Positions 12,329 to 22,914 of a stretch of DNA of 64,000 bases are shown here, piece after piece. A program made the position numbers and the translations under genes. The DNA comes from Bactericera cockerelli (taxonomy: Eukaryota; Arthropoda; Insecta; Hemiptera; Triozidae). The notes under the pieces are model-generated. The model saw only the letters and a list, made by a program, of their open reading frames with translations, made no database searches and was not told the DNA's origin. How positions within the stretch are numbered: the stretch's first letter is position 1; every line of letters starts with the position of its first letter. The stretch covers positions 18,791,084 through 18,855,083 of the forward strand of contig CM044964.1 in NCBI GenBank assembly GCA_024516035.1. Reading direction: 5' to 3'.

Positions 12329-13668
12329 TTTTCCATATACTTTCAGGAATTTCAGGATATAATATTGATGAATGACAAGATAAATGAAGAAGCATACTAT
12401 CATCTTTGTAAATTCTATTTAGTGGGAATCGGAGATGGTTTTCTTGTTAATAATGAATAACTTGAGGATGGAGAAGTCTTAATATCTCTGAGATATTTTT
12501 TCCACGCCTGGAAAAGTTATCCAGACATAGGTATAGATAGTTTTATTATCCATGCATGGGTAAGATAGATGCCAGTTGGTTAAAGACGTCTAAAGAGCTA
12601 GGAAATTATATTATTTTATTGCAAAGGGATCGATCATTATTATATTAGATATAAGATTTACATAGATACTCACAGAAAGCAGATGTGTTATCTATAACTT
12701 AATAATGACAAAATGACATGCTATTTAAGTATCTATCCTGAAAGATAATTTTATTAAAAGGAAGTCATCAATGTAAACCTTTTGTTTTCTGATAGTTGGA
12801 GATAAATAGCAATTATTCATGCAAATAGTAACATGATATACGTATCAACATGCTAAGTAAATTACTGGCGTTTCCTCAGAAATGTTTAGAGTATTTATAT
12901 TAATTATTTTTTTATAATTCTTTTGTTTACAAGGAGTCTTCCCATCTCTCTTTGATTTTAGATAAACAGTCAACATTTTGTAAATAGTATTTATAATTAA
13001 TTTAATGGTTAACTATGTTGTAAATAAGTTAATCTACAGTATAGTACAATAATGGGTATGCATAATTTTATAAAACTTATTTACCTGACAACAGTGCTGC
13101 TAATTCTATGTTAGAATTTTCATGTATTATTATATTAATAAATCTTTGTGTTTCATACAACTTTTTGTTTTCTAAAATGTAGTTTTATTTTATATTCACA
13201 AACATAAGTACCTATAGGTTGATATTGTTATATCTTAATATTATAGGTATGTTATAGCAATCAAACACGCAATCAAACTCCTAGTAGTTCTTTTTGGCAA
13301 ATATTATCCGCGAATATTTTCATGGTCTCAGATTTGACTGGAGGGGGATATAGCAGAGAGACAAAATACCATTCTGACCATGAATATTTACATTTTACCC
13401 ATAAAGATTCTACAAAGATCTCGCATTGGTTTAGTGACGTCAGAGGTACAGCTCTAATATCATCTTTACGTATCGCAAGGATCAAACCAGCCCCTTTGGA
13501 TTTCTTGGTAGAAGAAGGGTCCCTATCTTGTCTGAAAACATGATATCTTTTGTCAAACGATTCGCCAGAGTTGACACCAGATTGATAAATTCAATAAAAT
13601 CATACTCGTACAAATATTAGTTTATTTACTTAGAAATATAGAGACATAGATACAATTTTAGATCAATG
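12329..13668 (+). other. gene A 3' UTR and flank
   Basis: Follows the TAG stop of gene A. An AATAAA polyadenylation signal candidate lies at 13137-13142. A small ORF at 13322-13543 is unrecognised. No further gene seen. Confidence 0.45.
13137..13142 (+). terminator. candidate polyadenylation signal of gene A
   Basis: AATAAA about 810 bases after the stop codon, followed by a T/GT-rich stretch (TCTTTGTGTTTC). Position only; no transcript evidence. Confidence 0.35.
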
Positions 13669-13812
13669 AGTAAATTATGAAACAGGATTAGATTTAATCT
13701 AAGTGGACACTATCCCTTTACTGGGGCTATAGTGCGCTGTGATTGGTTGAAACTCCTACTTGAGGGCGTGTCTGGTTTAGCTTAAATTTAATCCTGTTTC
13801 ATAATGTGGCCT
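13669..13812. mobile_element. MITE family H, copy 2
   Basis: One of the best-kept copies: ATTATGAAACAGGATTAGAT at the left end, ATTTAATCCTGTTTCATAAT at the right, and the core GCGCTGTGATTGGTTGAAAC between. Length about 144 bp. Confidence 0.85.
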
Positions 13813-13837
13813 TTAGTTAGTGACACGTTGAATACAC

Positions 13838-14062
13838 TCGATCTTATTCTGTCACTGAAGTTAAATAACGTCCAGCCAGGTTGGGATTTGTTTGGGTGAT
13901 CATTCAAATTCGATTCACCGTAATGCTGGTCATTGCCGATCCAACTCGGGCTCGTTGAGGTTGATTATTTAAGTTGCAAGTTTGTGAGTTTCCAACGAAT
14001 GGAGCGTAAAACCCCCGTCGTGATATGACCATGCATTTGAAAGCGACGTAAAACCACAAAAG
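13838..14062 (+). mobile_element. 5S-rRNA-derived SINE, longest head
   Basis: The head follows 5S rRNA: TTGAATACACTCGATCTTAT, TCACTGAAGTTAAATAACGTC, then AGCCAGGTTGGGATTTGTTTGGGTGATC. The last part lines up with the 5S segment around the TTAGTACTTGGATGGGTGACC region (internal promoter). The body continues with AATGCTGGTCATTGCCG and GAGTTTCCAACGAATGGAGCG, and the tail with GATATGACCATGCATTTGAAAGCGACGT. Other copies: 38728-38960 (-), 45893-46075 (+), 47838-48071 (+), 26432-26545 (-, decayed), and 3' pieces at 33779-33835 and 44086-44300 (-). Confidence 0.75.
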
Positions 14063-14459
14063 ACGTGGTAAGACCAACACGTTCACAACCTCGTAATTCT
14101 GGCTGTACCTGTCACAAATCAGGCTGGGCTGAAATTAAAGCGGGATGCCTTTTTGTGAGTTTCCAGAGAATGGGTAAACCCTACTTCACAGCTGACTGCC
14201 TCAGAGGACAGTCAAAATAAAATAAGACACAAAATTCGGGCTTTATAGTATTTTAGAGAATCCTAAAGATATTGTCGCCGTACAGCAATTAGGTATGCAA
14301 TGTGCCATAAAATAACCATACATTTTCCTCATTTTGCCACGTCTGATACAGATGAGAATGCTATACCTGATAGCATCAATTTCGTTCAAATTAATAGAGA
14401 ATCGAAGTGTACTGTTAAAAGTGGGCATAGACTCAAACCCTGAACTTCTGATTGAAGGT
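14063..14459. other. intergenic, mostly unrecognised
   Basis: A second scrap of the 5S SINE body (GTGAGTTTCCAGAGAATGGG) is at 14155-14180. Otherwise nothing is seen. Confidence 0.4.
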
Positions 14460-15534
14460 GCATGTAGCTACTGAGTGTGTACTAGTTAATAGATGAGCGT
14501 GTTGGAGTTCAGATGTGTGATTGCAAGTGCTCCTGGGAGTATTCTAATTGATGCCATTGACGGTGACCTGAGATATTGAGAGTGACCTCTACTTGTATCC
14601 ATGATGAGGATGCTGCAGCTCAGATGTGTGAGTATATTGAGGGTGACCTCTACTTGTATCCATGATGAGAGTGCTGCAGCTCAGATGTGTGAGTATATTG
14701 AGGGTGACCTCTACTTGTATCCATGATGAGGGTGCTGCAGCTCAGATGTATGTGAGTATATTGAGGGTGACCTCTACTTGTATCCATGATGAGGGTGCTG
14801 CAGCTCAGATGTGTGAGTATATTGAGGGTGGCCTCTACTTGTATCCATGATGAGGGTGCTGCAGCTCAGATGTGTGAGTATATTGAGGGTGACCTCTACT
14901 TGTATCCATGATGAGGGTGCTGCAGCTCAGATGTATGTGAGTATATTGAGGGTGACCTCTACTTGTATCCATGATGAGGGTGCTGCAGCTCAGATGTGTG
15001 AGTATATTGAGGGTGACCTCTACTTGTATCCATGATGAGGGTGCTGCAGCTCAGATGTATGTGAGTATATTGAGGGTGACCTCTACTTGTATCCATCATG
15101 AGGGTGCTGCAGCTCAGATGTGTGAGTATATTGAGGGTGACCTCTACTTGTATCCATGATGAGGGTGCTGCAGCTCAGATGTATGTGAGTATATTGAGGG
15201 TGACCTCTACTTGTATCCATGATGAGGGTGCTGCAGCTCAGATGTGTGAGTATATTGAGGGTGACCTCTACTTGTATCCATGATGAGGGTGCTGCAGCTC
15301 AGATGTATGTGAGTATATTGAGGGTGACCTCTACTTGTATCCATGATGAGGGTGCTGCAGCTCAGATGTGTGAGTATATTGAGGGTGACCTCTACTTGTA
15401 TCCATGATGAGGGTGCTGCAGCTCAGATGTGTGAGTATATTGAGGGTGACCTCTACTTGTATCCATGATGAGGGTGCTGCAGCTCGGATGTGTGAGTATA
15501 TTGAGGGTGACCTCTACTTGTATCCATGATGAGG
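14460..15534 (-). repeat. 62-bp minisatellite derived from the last exon of gene C (left block)
   Basis: About sixteen units of roughly 62 bp. They alternate between GATGTGTGAG and GATGTATGTGAG forms over much of the block, giving a 124-bp higher-order period. Read on the minus strand, each unit contains ACACATCTGAGCTGCAGCACC..CATGGATACAAGTAG, which encodes TSELQHPHHGYK-stop, the end of the gene C last exon. At the far end (14470-14560) a diverged unit also carries ACTCCCAGGAGCAC, matching the upstream SQEH part of the exon. So the array grew from exon sequence. The right block is at 18458-18610. Confidence 0.9.
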
Positions 15535-15844
15535 CCCAGACAGCACGGCAGTTGACTTCCAGTCTGGATTTAAGGTGGAAATATCCAGGTGTATAAAGTC
15601 AACTGGACCTCCAACTGTCCCGACAGCTGGATTTTTCCATCATGGATTAAATCAGTTGACCAGCCACCTGGATATTTCCAACAAAAATCCATCTAGACTC
15701 AGTCACCTGGGCAGTCAGCTGGAAATATAACGACTCTCTCCAGCTAGGACATGAGTAGAATTTAGTCAGTTGACCAGTCAGCTGGAAATGTTCCATATTT
15801 TTCCAGTTTACATAAAACGCGTCCTTTGTTGAAGACGCCATCTT

Positions 15845-16155
15845 TGATCTGTCGTAATTTCAGAAATTGTGATATTGGTGATTGTAAATTGTTTTAAATA
15901 ATTAATAATTCTTTTAAATATTAGGTATTTTATTTAGTTTTGAACATTTTTAAATACAAATATCATTTTATTTAGTTTTGATCTTTTTTATAACTACTGG
16001 AAGTGTTTAGATAAAACTCGTCCTTTGTTGAAGGAAATTCAGAAATTGTGATATTTTTGTGACAAATTGTGAATTGTTTTAAATAATTAATAATTCTCTT
16101 AAATATTAGGTATTTTATTTAGTTTTGAACATTTTTAAATACAAATATCATTTTT
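15845..16155. repeat. internal direct duplication in the TIR transposon
   Basis: Two copies of a block with TTTCAGAAATTGTGATATT, AATTGTTTTAAATAATTAAT and TATTAGGTATTTTATTTAG, about 180 bp apart. Confidence 0.8.
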
Positions 16156-17329
16156 TACTTTGTCTTTGTGAAGAAAGAGGACAATCATAGTGTTTACTTT
16201 GTCATTTCTGAACTCCAAATTTGCTTTCGAGATGTTTCAAAAAATAGTTCTTTAGTTTATCTAAATCGTGACAGAAGAAAGAGGACAAGAAGCAGTTAAT
16301 ACTGGATCACCTTTTTCATCTGACAATAACCATCCATTTCTAGAGACATCCACTTGGACCCTAACGAACTTTCTGCACTCTCCTGTTCCTGGACCTTCAG
16401 TGGGATTAACACCTTCAGTTCACTTGGAATCATACCAGCTACCCATATTAATCTCACCTAGCCTAGCCAAGCCAAAGTAGGACCATGAATGCTAGTCTCA
16501 TGTGTTAAGGGAAACAGAATTTTTTATGCTCAAGATCTCTTGACCATAGGTTGGCTAAAAAAAGGTTCTGGTTCAAGCAAAGAAACAGCTGAATGCATAG
16601 TGCTAGATAGTGAAATTTTTCACTCTGTGGATTTTATTTAGATGTACAATACATATTATTATAAAATGAATATTTCACTGATAGGTGGTTCTGCCACACT
16701 AAAAAATGATGTTTAGGTACTTTGTGACATGCTTCCTGATTACTTGATTTAAAATTAATTGGCCAATTTACTGTGCACTGTTCATAATAACAATAATAAC
16801 TATTGTGCTCTCTCTACCACCTTATTACTATGAAGGCCCTTAAATTTTGAGTTAATTTTATATCTATTTAAAAAAAGTGTTCCACACTATTGTGTTTTAT
16901 AATTTCACTAGTCTTAACTAGTCAATTTTGTTTTAATTTAAGTATAACAATGTTTTTTGGTAATAATTCTCAAAGCAAACAACCCAGCAATTCTAATTAG
17001 CCACAGCAGTACATAAATTGTCATGAAGGATTACAAATACATAATAACATTCACTAATCCATGTTCAACCCCGTTAGACATTGCTTAACTTTTGCAATTT
17101 CATGAAAACTGGTGTATTCTATGCCCCATCTTCATTTTCTGCTGGCTATTAGTTTATTTCTTTGTTATTTTTGGTTTCTCAAAAGAAATATATTTTAATT
17201 TACATAGTATTATTATTTTATTGTGATTATGTACATGTTATGAGCATATTTTATAATTGGATATCATTATTTTATTTCTATACTAGCTAAAACCTGGCAT
17301 TTTGTCACCATTAAGGTTTTTTCTCATGG

Positions 17330-17545
17330 CCGGTGTCCCAATAAAAATAATAATAACACTTTTAACTGGAAGGTAACCACCAGGTAAGGTTAAAGGTTCT
17401 GCTCAAAGCATTTTCTACCACCTAACCCTCAGAGTCTTATTATTATGTGGTCACAACCATAATGAGGAAAAAATTGAAACAACGGAACCCTACGCTAGGT
17501 TGATTATCTGACTAGCGCATTAACCACTTGATTACCAGTGCACTT
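17330..17545 (-). mobile_element. SINE E copy 1 (tRNA-like end)
   Basis: Shares CCCTCAGAGTCTTATTATTATGTGGTCAC and a terminal block ending TTGATTACCAGTGCAC with copies at 18890-19045 and 31755-31942. In the better copies GGGATTCGAACCAACGGATC on the plus strand is the complement of a tRNA-like B box. Confidence 0.65.
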
Positions 17546-17554
17546 GAAAATTGT

Positions 17555-17700
17555 ATTAGATATTTTAATTTTGATAATTTTCTAGTATGTTGAAGGTGGC
17601 TTAGGGGGGGTGAACTCTCAGTGAGAGTACCGTTTGGTATTGTAACCCCAAGAGGACATAGTCAGCCAGACATGCATAACTTTGAGTTTTATATATAGAG
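17555..17700 (+). mobile_element. dispersed transposon fragment, copy 2
   Basis: Second copy of the block found at 7440-7630 (TTAGATATTTTAATTTTGATA, AGGACATAGTCAGCCAGAC, AACTTTGAGTTTTATATATAG). Confidence 0.6.
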
Positions 17701-18104
17701 ATTATACCTACTTAGGAAATACTTTACATTGGTACAAGGTCTTGTGACATGATGGAAATTTGATAGTGCATTTTACACTTTTGGGACAATTTTTTTAATA
17801 ATAAACACTCTTATTGTAAAAATATAATAATGTTAAAGAGTCTTATTTGAATTGTGTTGTTTAAAACAGATTAGTTATTTTCTTTTTCTTTCCAAATTTC
17901 TATATAAAAAAAATTATACTCAAAATTGTGTGTGTGTACGTGTTAAAAAAACCTATTTAAAATTTATTACTTTATTTTTATACAAAAAAAAATATTCTTC
18001 ATGAGATTTGAATGCATGGCCTCTAAATTAAATAACTGAAATTGAATTTATGCCTAATATACATTTGTTTCTAGTATTTTTATTACTATTATTATTTGAA
18101 AAAA

Positions 18105-18175
18105 AAAGGCATATAATGGGATTCGAACCCACAACCTCAAAACCAAGAGCGTAGCATTTGATTATTATGTAGTAT
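18105..18175 (-). mobile_element. tRNA-like sequence (SINE head remnant)
   Basis: GGGATTCGAACCCACAACCTC on the plus strand is the complement of a T-arm/B-box followed by an anticodon-arm-like stretch. No intact cloverleaf was worked out, so it is not called a functional tRNA. Confidence 0.4.
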
Positions 18176-18457
18176 AATGTACAGTATAGGTAAATAGGTA
18201 TGTCAACATTGTGGTAGTGAGTTACTACCCATCCACTAGAGAGCGCTACAAGTAGCTGGAAATAAGTGGAACAAATCCAGTTGACTTTGGGCAACTGACT
18301 TCCAGTTAAAAGTTGGGTTACTTTCCAGTTCATTTCCAGTTGATTTCCAGGTGGAGGTCAGGTGGAAGGTGGAAATCTCCAGCTGATTTCCAGGTGGGCA
18401 AGTAGACTTTTTCCACCAAACAGTATGGTATACATCCAGTTGACTGTGCTGTCTGGG

Positions 18458-18610
18458 GGGTGCTGCAGCTCAGATGTGTGAGTATATTGAGGGTGACCTC
18501 TACTTGTATCCATGATGAGGGTGCTGCAGCTCAGATGTGTGAGTGTATTGAGGGTGACCTCTACTTGTATCCATGATGAGGGTGCTGCAGCTCAGATGTG
18601 TGAGTGTGCT
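18458..18610 (-). repeat. 62-bp minisatellite, right block (exon-proximal)
   Basis: Two full units and a part unit of the same repeat as 14460-15534. They overlap the coding end of the gene C last exon (stop at 18561-18563). Sequence on the two sides of the transposon joins into one unit when the insert is removed. Confidence 0.9.
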
Positions 18611-18889
18611 CCTGAGAGTAGTAGGGCTTTGCATGGACCTCGTATGTGGTGCCTTTTTCATGACCTTGAATCAGAAAGTATTTTTTTTTTATTAGAAAGA
18701 AAAAAATATCCGTAAGCGGACTTATTCCGTTAAAAACCAAAAAAAATAGCGGAACTCAATGCCACAAAAGAAAGAAGAGGAACAGGACTCAATCTTTTGA
18801 TTTTTTTATATCTCTAAACGTAAAAAAACAAAACCAACTTTGAAAAAAAAACTTACATCAAGTTATGAAGCTCTAAAATACAGTGGATG

Positions 18890-19045
18890 GACAACAATCA
18901 CCTAGCCCTCAGAGACTTATTATTATGTGGTCACTAGCTCAAATTAATAAGAAAAAATTCATGCACTGGGTGGGATTCGAACCAACGGATCCCTACGCTA
19001 CCTGAATTACCAGACTAGTGCCATAACATCTTGACTACCAGTGCA
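18890..19045 (-). mobile_element. SINE E copy 2
   Basis: Carries GACTTATTATTATGTGGTCAC and the tRNA-like GGGATTCGAACCAACGGATC block, ending TTGACTACCAGTGCAC. It lies in the gene C intron, about 50 bases from the exon edge at 19094. Confidence 0.7.
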
Positions 19046-19286
19046 CAATAGCTACTCCAGGTGTCAGTCAAAACATAAATTTCCACATCATACCTTTCAA
19101 TGTTGACAGCAACGCCAGGACCAGCGCTATGACCGATGTTAGGAGGGCCTTGGCTGCCAGGGCTGAGACACCCATGAGGGAGAGTAGCATCATGGTCCCT
19201 GCTGAGACTGTCCCCGCCACCATCATCATGCTGTTGTCGGTCTTCTTGCGACCTGAGAGCCAAATAGGAAAGAAATAATAATAATA

Positions 19287-19428
19287 ACCGACCTCAGTAG
19301 CTTGATCGATAAGGTGGCGTGCTTGTAACCTGGAGGTCGGTGGTTCAAGTCCCGGTTTCAGCGTAGATTTAGTAAAGCTAGTTTGAGTAGTTGTGATATC
19401 ACGAAAGTCATTAACACAAATATGATAA
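19287..19428 (+). mobile_element. SINE A copy 1 (tRNA-derived)
   Basis: The head CGACCTCAGTAGCTTGATCG holds an A-box-like motif and GGTGGTTCAAGTCCCGG a B box. The body GCGTAGATTTAGTAAAG and tail GTTGTGATATCACG..TTAACACAAATATGATA follow. Other copies: 33628-33770, 37326-37447 (partial), 42652-42802, 50090-50230 (all +); 3' ends at 5246-5308 and 38513-38585 (-). This copy lies 35 bases before the hydrophobic exon of gene C in that gene's sense. Confidence 0.85.
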
Positions 19429-19429
19429 T

Positions 19430-19623
19430 ATCGCCTTATTTATACTGCCCGATTAAGACTACTAATGTCCCATTATTCCAGCAGTCAGCCCAAGACATAT
19501 TATTATGTGGAAAAACCCCAAATGGGAGGATAACTTGTCATGCGCCGGTTGGGTTTCGAACCCACGACCTCTGGAAACTCTGGATTCTCAGAGTGCCGCC
19601 TTAACCACTGAGCTACCGGGACA
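19430..19623 (-). mobile_element. SINE B copy 1 (tRNA-derived)
   Basis: On the minus strand: TGTCCCGGTAGCTCAGTGGT (A box), GGTCGTGGGTTCGAAACCC (B box), body GACAAGTTATCCTCCCATTT, and tail CGGGCAGTATAAATAAGGCG. Other copies at 33148-33355 and 37970-38171 (+). Placed head-to-tail beside SINE A copy 1. Confidence 0.85.
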
Positions 19624-19624
19624 G

Positions 19625-19850
19625 AAATGTTCAGTGGTACTCGCTTCCCATGAGGAATTTCCGGGTTCAATCCACAGCCAACAAAATTATTAAAATTTGG
19701 TTACAGTTTTTTGTAAGGGATACGCTCCGGAATGCTCGTGTTGAGGGAGGAATATTACTGGATGAGCAAGCTACACATGGACCCCAAGCGACTACAGTAG
19801 TTGCTGTTTCATGGCTACGAAGTAAAAATGACTGTGAAACGTTCTCTTTA
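19625..19850 (+). mobile_element. SINE C, decayed copy
   Basis: Starts with a worn tRNA-like head (CAGTGGTACTCGCTTCCCAT..GGGTTCAATCC) and then GTAAGGGATACGCTCCGGAA and GCAAGCTACACATGGACC, shared with SINE C at 59578-59870. Confidence 0.65.
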
Positions 19851-20713
19851 GAAATGTTAGTAAAATTAAGTTTGTACCGAAATGGTGCGAATGACCACTA
19901 AAGTTAAATCAATATGGTTAAATTGTACCTTCCCTACAAGGACAAGGAAAATATCAAATGAGATCTTAATCAATATATCACTCAAAAATAAATACCCAAG
20001 AATAACACCAACAAACAAGGAGGGAATAGGATAAGTGAAAAACATGTACTGCATTCTGCTTCAAAAAGTTTATTATCAAGTAACGAAGTTGTATGAATAT
20101 TTGTTCCGGAATTAAGAAAAAAACATTGAATCTAAGAGCAAAGTGATGAAACAGTAAAAAAATCTGATTCATAAGTCAAGTTGTTCAGTGTTGGAAAATT
20201 TCCCCATTTAAAATAATTCGCAAAATACAAGACTCGAGTCCTCACAGTCACAAATGGTATAGTTCACCTAACTTCACTTCACATTGCTACAGACTTAAAT
20301 TGTCCAGTTTTTTATCTTTAAGCTTGAAAGAGAAGCTTAAAGATATTCAAAATACGTACAAAACTCTCTTTAAAATGACAAAAAAAGTGTATGTAATTGA
20401 ACAACTCACCTTCAACTAAACGTTGCTTCCGTTTTGGTAATGGTCTCCACAATTTTCACAGCTGATTCTTTTGTTGACGCTGATTCAAAATCCGTGGAAG
20501 AATTCATCCTGGACACCAAGACGCTTTCAGAAGTCAAATTTCTGTTCCGCAACTCCAAATTCTTCAGCAAACGTTCACCCTCAACCAATAAGGAATCAAG
20601 AAAAGTCTCAAGAAGAGACTCTGTCTTGTTTGTTAAAGAAGTGGTTATAAAAATCTTTTTTGTTGAAGGAATATTTGATAGATTACCAGTCAATATGTTG
20701 TGAGTGATATGAC

Positions 20714-22735
20714 CTAGCTTAAAGACGGTCTTCTGGTCATATGCCCAGTCCTTGTAATTCAAATCACCTTTGTCTGATTAGATTGCATGTTTCTTTCAGA
20801 TTCAGATTGCATGTATGAGCTGGTATGCTTTTCAAATAAATTCAGTTATTTTATCTTTGTTCAGATGGTATATTTATATTAGATGTTAATGGTTTAATTC
20901 TTACAGATGGTATATTTTTGTAAAAGTCATAGTTTAGTAGTTGTCTGGCTTGGGTATACTGATTATTATCTAGTAAATTTTCTATCTGTTGAGCTATCCT
21001 GAAGTTTGGTGTTGAATGGTTTATCAAGATTGTCCCACGTCCTGGATTTTCTTTTCTTTCTTCATTTTATCGGGTGTTTTGTTGAATGGAGTAAAAAAAT
21101 TCATTAAGTTTTATCATTTTCCAACGAGTTCCTTGTGTGAACGTTATATGTAAGAAAATATCGAAGAGAATTGTTTTGTATAGGTTGATTTTAACATTAT
21201 AAATGTAACCTGGAGTTATTTGTTATACTTTTGTGGGTTCTTAATTTTATAGTTTATTTTGTTTCTGACTTTCCTTTAGAGAGTAAGATTTCAGTAAGAA
21301 CGTTTCATGTTAACTGAACTTATAGAAGAATCTTCATGAACAGTGTGGAGATTGTATGAGTGTCTAGATGTATGCAATGAAACAACCACTTAAACTATTG
21401 TCTTGTTCTAATATCACATTCACAAAAGCACTTATTTTTTAGAATGTTTCATTCAAAATAATAAATCTATTAAACAACACCAAGTGCTTGTCAAGTATCA
21501 AGACAAATCGACCTTTAAAAATTAGGAAAGGTGTTTCTAAAGAGGCTTTTTGAAGATAATCACTCAATGGTACGTTCTAAGAATAAACTTCTTAAAACTA
21601 AAACTATTTACTAAACTCGCTCCTATTTACAGCAAAGTTGCCTCCTTACTAATGGAAACCCAGCAGATGAAAATTGTTTTATACTTCACTGAGCTCGTAC
21701 AATTGTTCCAATGAAAGTTCAGAGATGAAACAACTGTAGAAAAAGATTGCAATTGAAATAAAGAACTAATGAAAAATCAAGCTCAGAGTGGAAGTATTTT
21801 CTCGGTCAATTAGATACAGATAAGCTTGTCAGAATCCAGGGACAAATATCAGGGGCCTTTTTATACTGCCGCAGAGGTTCATTCACTCGAGATTTTGGAA
21901 TGAATTTGTAAAACTGTATTGACTAAAATATTATTATTAAAAAAAAAATGAACATTTATTTAAAGAGAGGACTGTAACACTCAGAGTCCTTACCCCTAAA
22001 ATATTATTTTTATAGGGTGTTATGGATGACAACCATATCCAGGTATTTGATAAAAAATGATTCACAAGATAGCTTGAGATTATTATATTCAGATTAAGAT
22101 GAAACATAGTGAAAATTAAGAAACAGTATATAATTTATATAGTATGATGCTTTTAGTATACTAAATGATAAAATATTAACAATGATCACAAAGCTTATGT
22201 ACTCATTATTAACATGACAATGAGCTATCTATCAGAACATACCGGTACAACCTATTCCAGAGGCAATTTTTATCAATGAATGTCATCAATTATCTCTCCT
22301 TAAAATTAGTACACTTTATCAGAGCATCTGAGTCACGCTTCCTCTGGTAGTGAGTTTGAAGAAATTTTTACCTTTGAAATATACAATTATACATGTGATA
22401 GGCAGTTGTAAAGTCCTAGTACACTGTATCCCTAAATATAATTATGAGAGGTAAAGTTGTACTTAAATGTACTCCAGAAATTGTTCCTCGGATATCTTGC
22501 ACCAGGAAGCATCAACAAACAATAGAAAGTTTTACAACAACCATAGAAAGTCCAGAAGAAGAACCAATACTAAAACTAGAAAATCTAGCCTGTGAACACC
22601 GTAAAATAAAAAAGTGTTACAGTGAACTTTCCATTTTACCGGTTGTCCATCAAAACTATCATAATTAGCTCTGGTACTCGAAAAAAACGCTGCGGTGTGA
22701 AGTCAACGTTACCATTTAACTCTCTAACCGTCTGA
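20714..22735. other. region 5' of gene C, no exon recognised
   Basis: I searched the minus strand for the cysteine-pair and signal-peptide exons of gene C and found none. AT-rich, with no clear repeats. The short ORF at 22444-22668 (+) is unrecognised. Confidence 0.4.
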
Positions 22736-22835
22736 TTTACAACTCTTGTGAGATTCTTTATAATGTTCTGAGCTCCTGCAGCAAGGCGGTGACGCTGAGG
22801 GTCGTAAAATTCAATACTGGAGCACCAATTAACTA
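22736..22835 (-). other. possible retroelement scrap
   Basis: The minus strand reads EFYDPQRHRLAAGAQNIIKN followed by LTRVVNQTVRELNG, an unusually protein-like stretch with no start or splice site. It sits next to the LINE remnant at 22915-23180. Family not recognised. Confidence 0.3.
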
Positions 22836-22914
22836 AAAGAAGTCGGGCTTTTAAATTGTATTTTTTTTTTTTTTTTTAAGTGTTGCTGTATTGAATTTTT
22901 AGTATTTATTTAAA

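Larger units (their letters stand above)
15535..18457. mobile_element. 2.9-kb TIR transposon inserted into the minisatellite
   Basis: Ends are CCCAGACAGCACGGCAGTTGAC on the left and TCAACTG-type complement ending GTGCTGTCTGGG on the right. Flanking array sequence is continuous across it with an apparent GG duplication. The subterminal regions (15535-15800 and 18230-18450) are crowded with variants of CAGTTGAC, CAGCTGGAAAT and TTTCCACC in both orientations, a layout typical of transposase-binding repeats. Inside are a 130-bp direct duplication (15845-15985 and 16025-16155), SINE D and E remnants and a copy of the 7395-7630 repeat. No transposase ORF, so it is non-autonomous. Confidence 0.8.
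18561..20713 (-). pseudogene. Osiris-type gene C (DUF1676), 5' incomplete and frame-disrupted
   Basis: Three exons on the minus strand: about 20713-20410, 19252-19094 and 18664-18561. The first has the amphipathic Osiris segment (FLDSLLVEGERLLKNLELRN) that aligns with gene B exon 3. The second has GRKKTDNSMMM and a hydrophobic Ala/Leu segment (SALAAKALLTSVIALVLALL). The last has the TTYEV motif and HTHTSELQHPHHGYK-stop. Intron phases (1 and 1) match gene B. The first exon is out of frame at its 3' end: its reading frame meets TGA just before the good donor (AAG/GTGAGT at 20410). The frame that fits the next exon (KRKQRLVEG) is shifted by one base, most simply by an extra A in the AAAA run near 20431-20434. 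No signal-peptide or cysteine exon was found upstream. It could be a pseudogene, or a live gene with an assembly indel. The start at 20713 is uncertain. Confidence 0.75.

Noticed and set aside
14662..15407. Repeated 60-62-residue plus-strand ORFs (MMRVLQLRCVSILRV...)
   Set aside because: Shadows of the 62-bp array read antisense to gene C. They are present only because each unit has an ATG and few stops.
19015..19263. 82-residue minus-strand ORF (MALRSQEDRQQ...)
   Set aside because: Out-of-frame reading of the gene C hydrophobic exon (19252-19094); the correct frame gives the Osiris segment.
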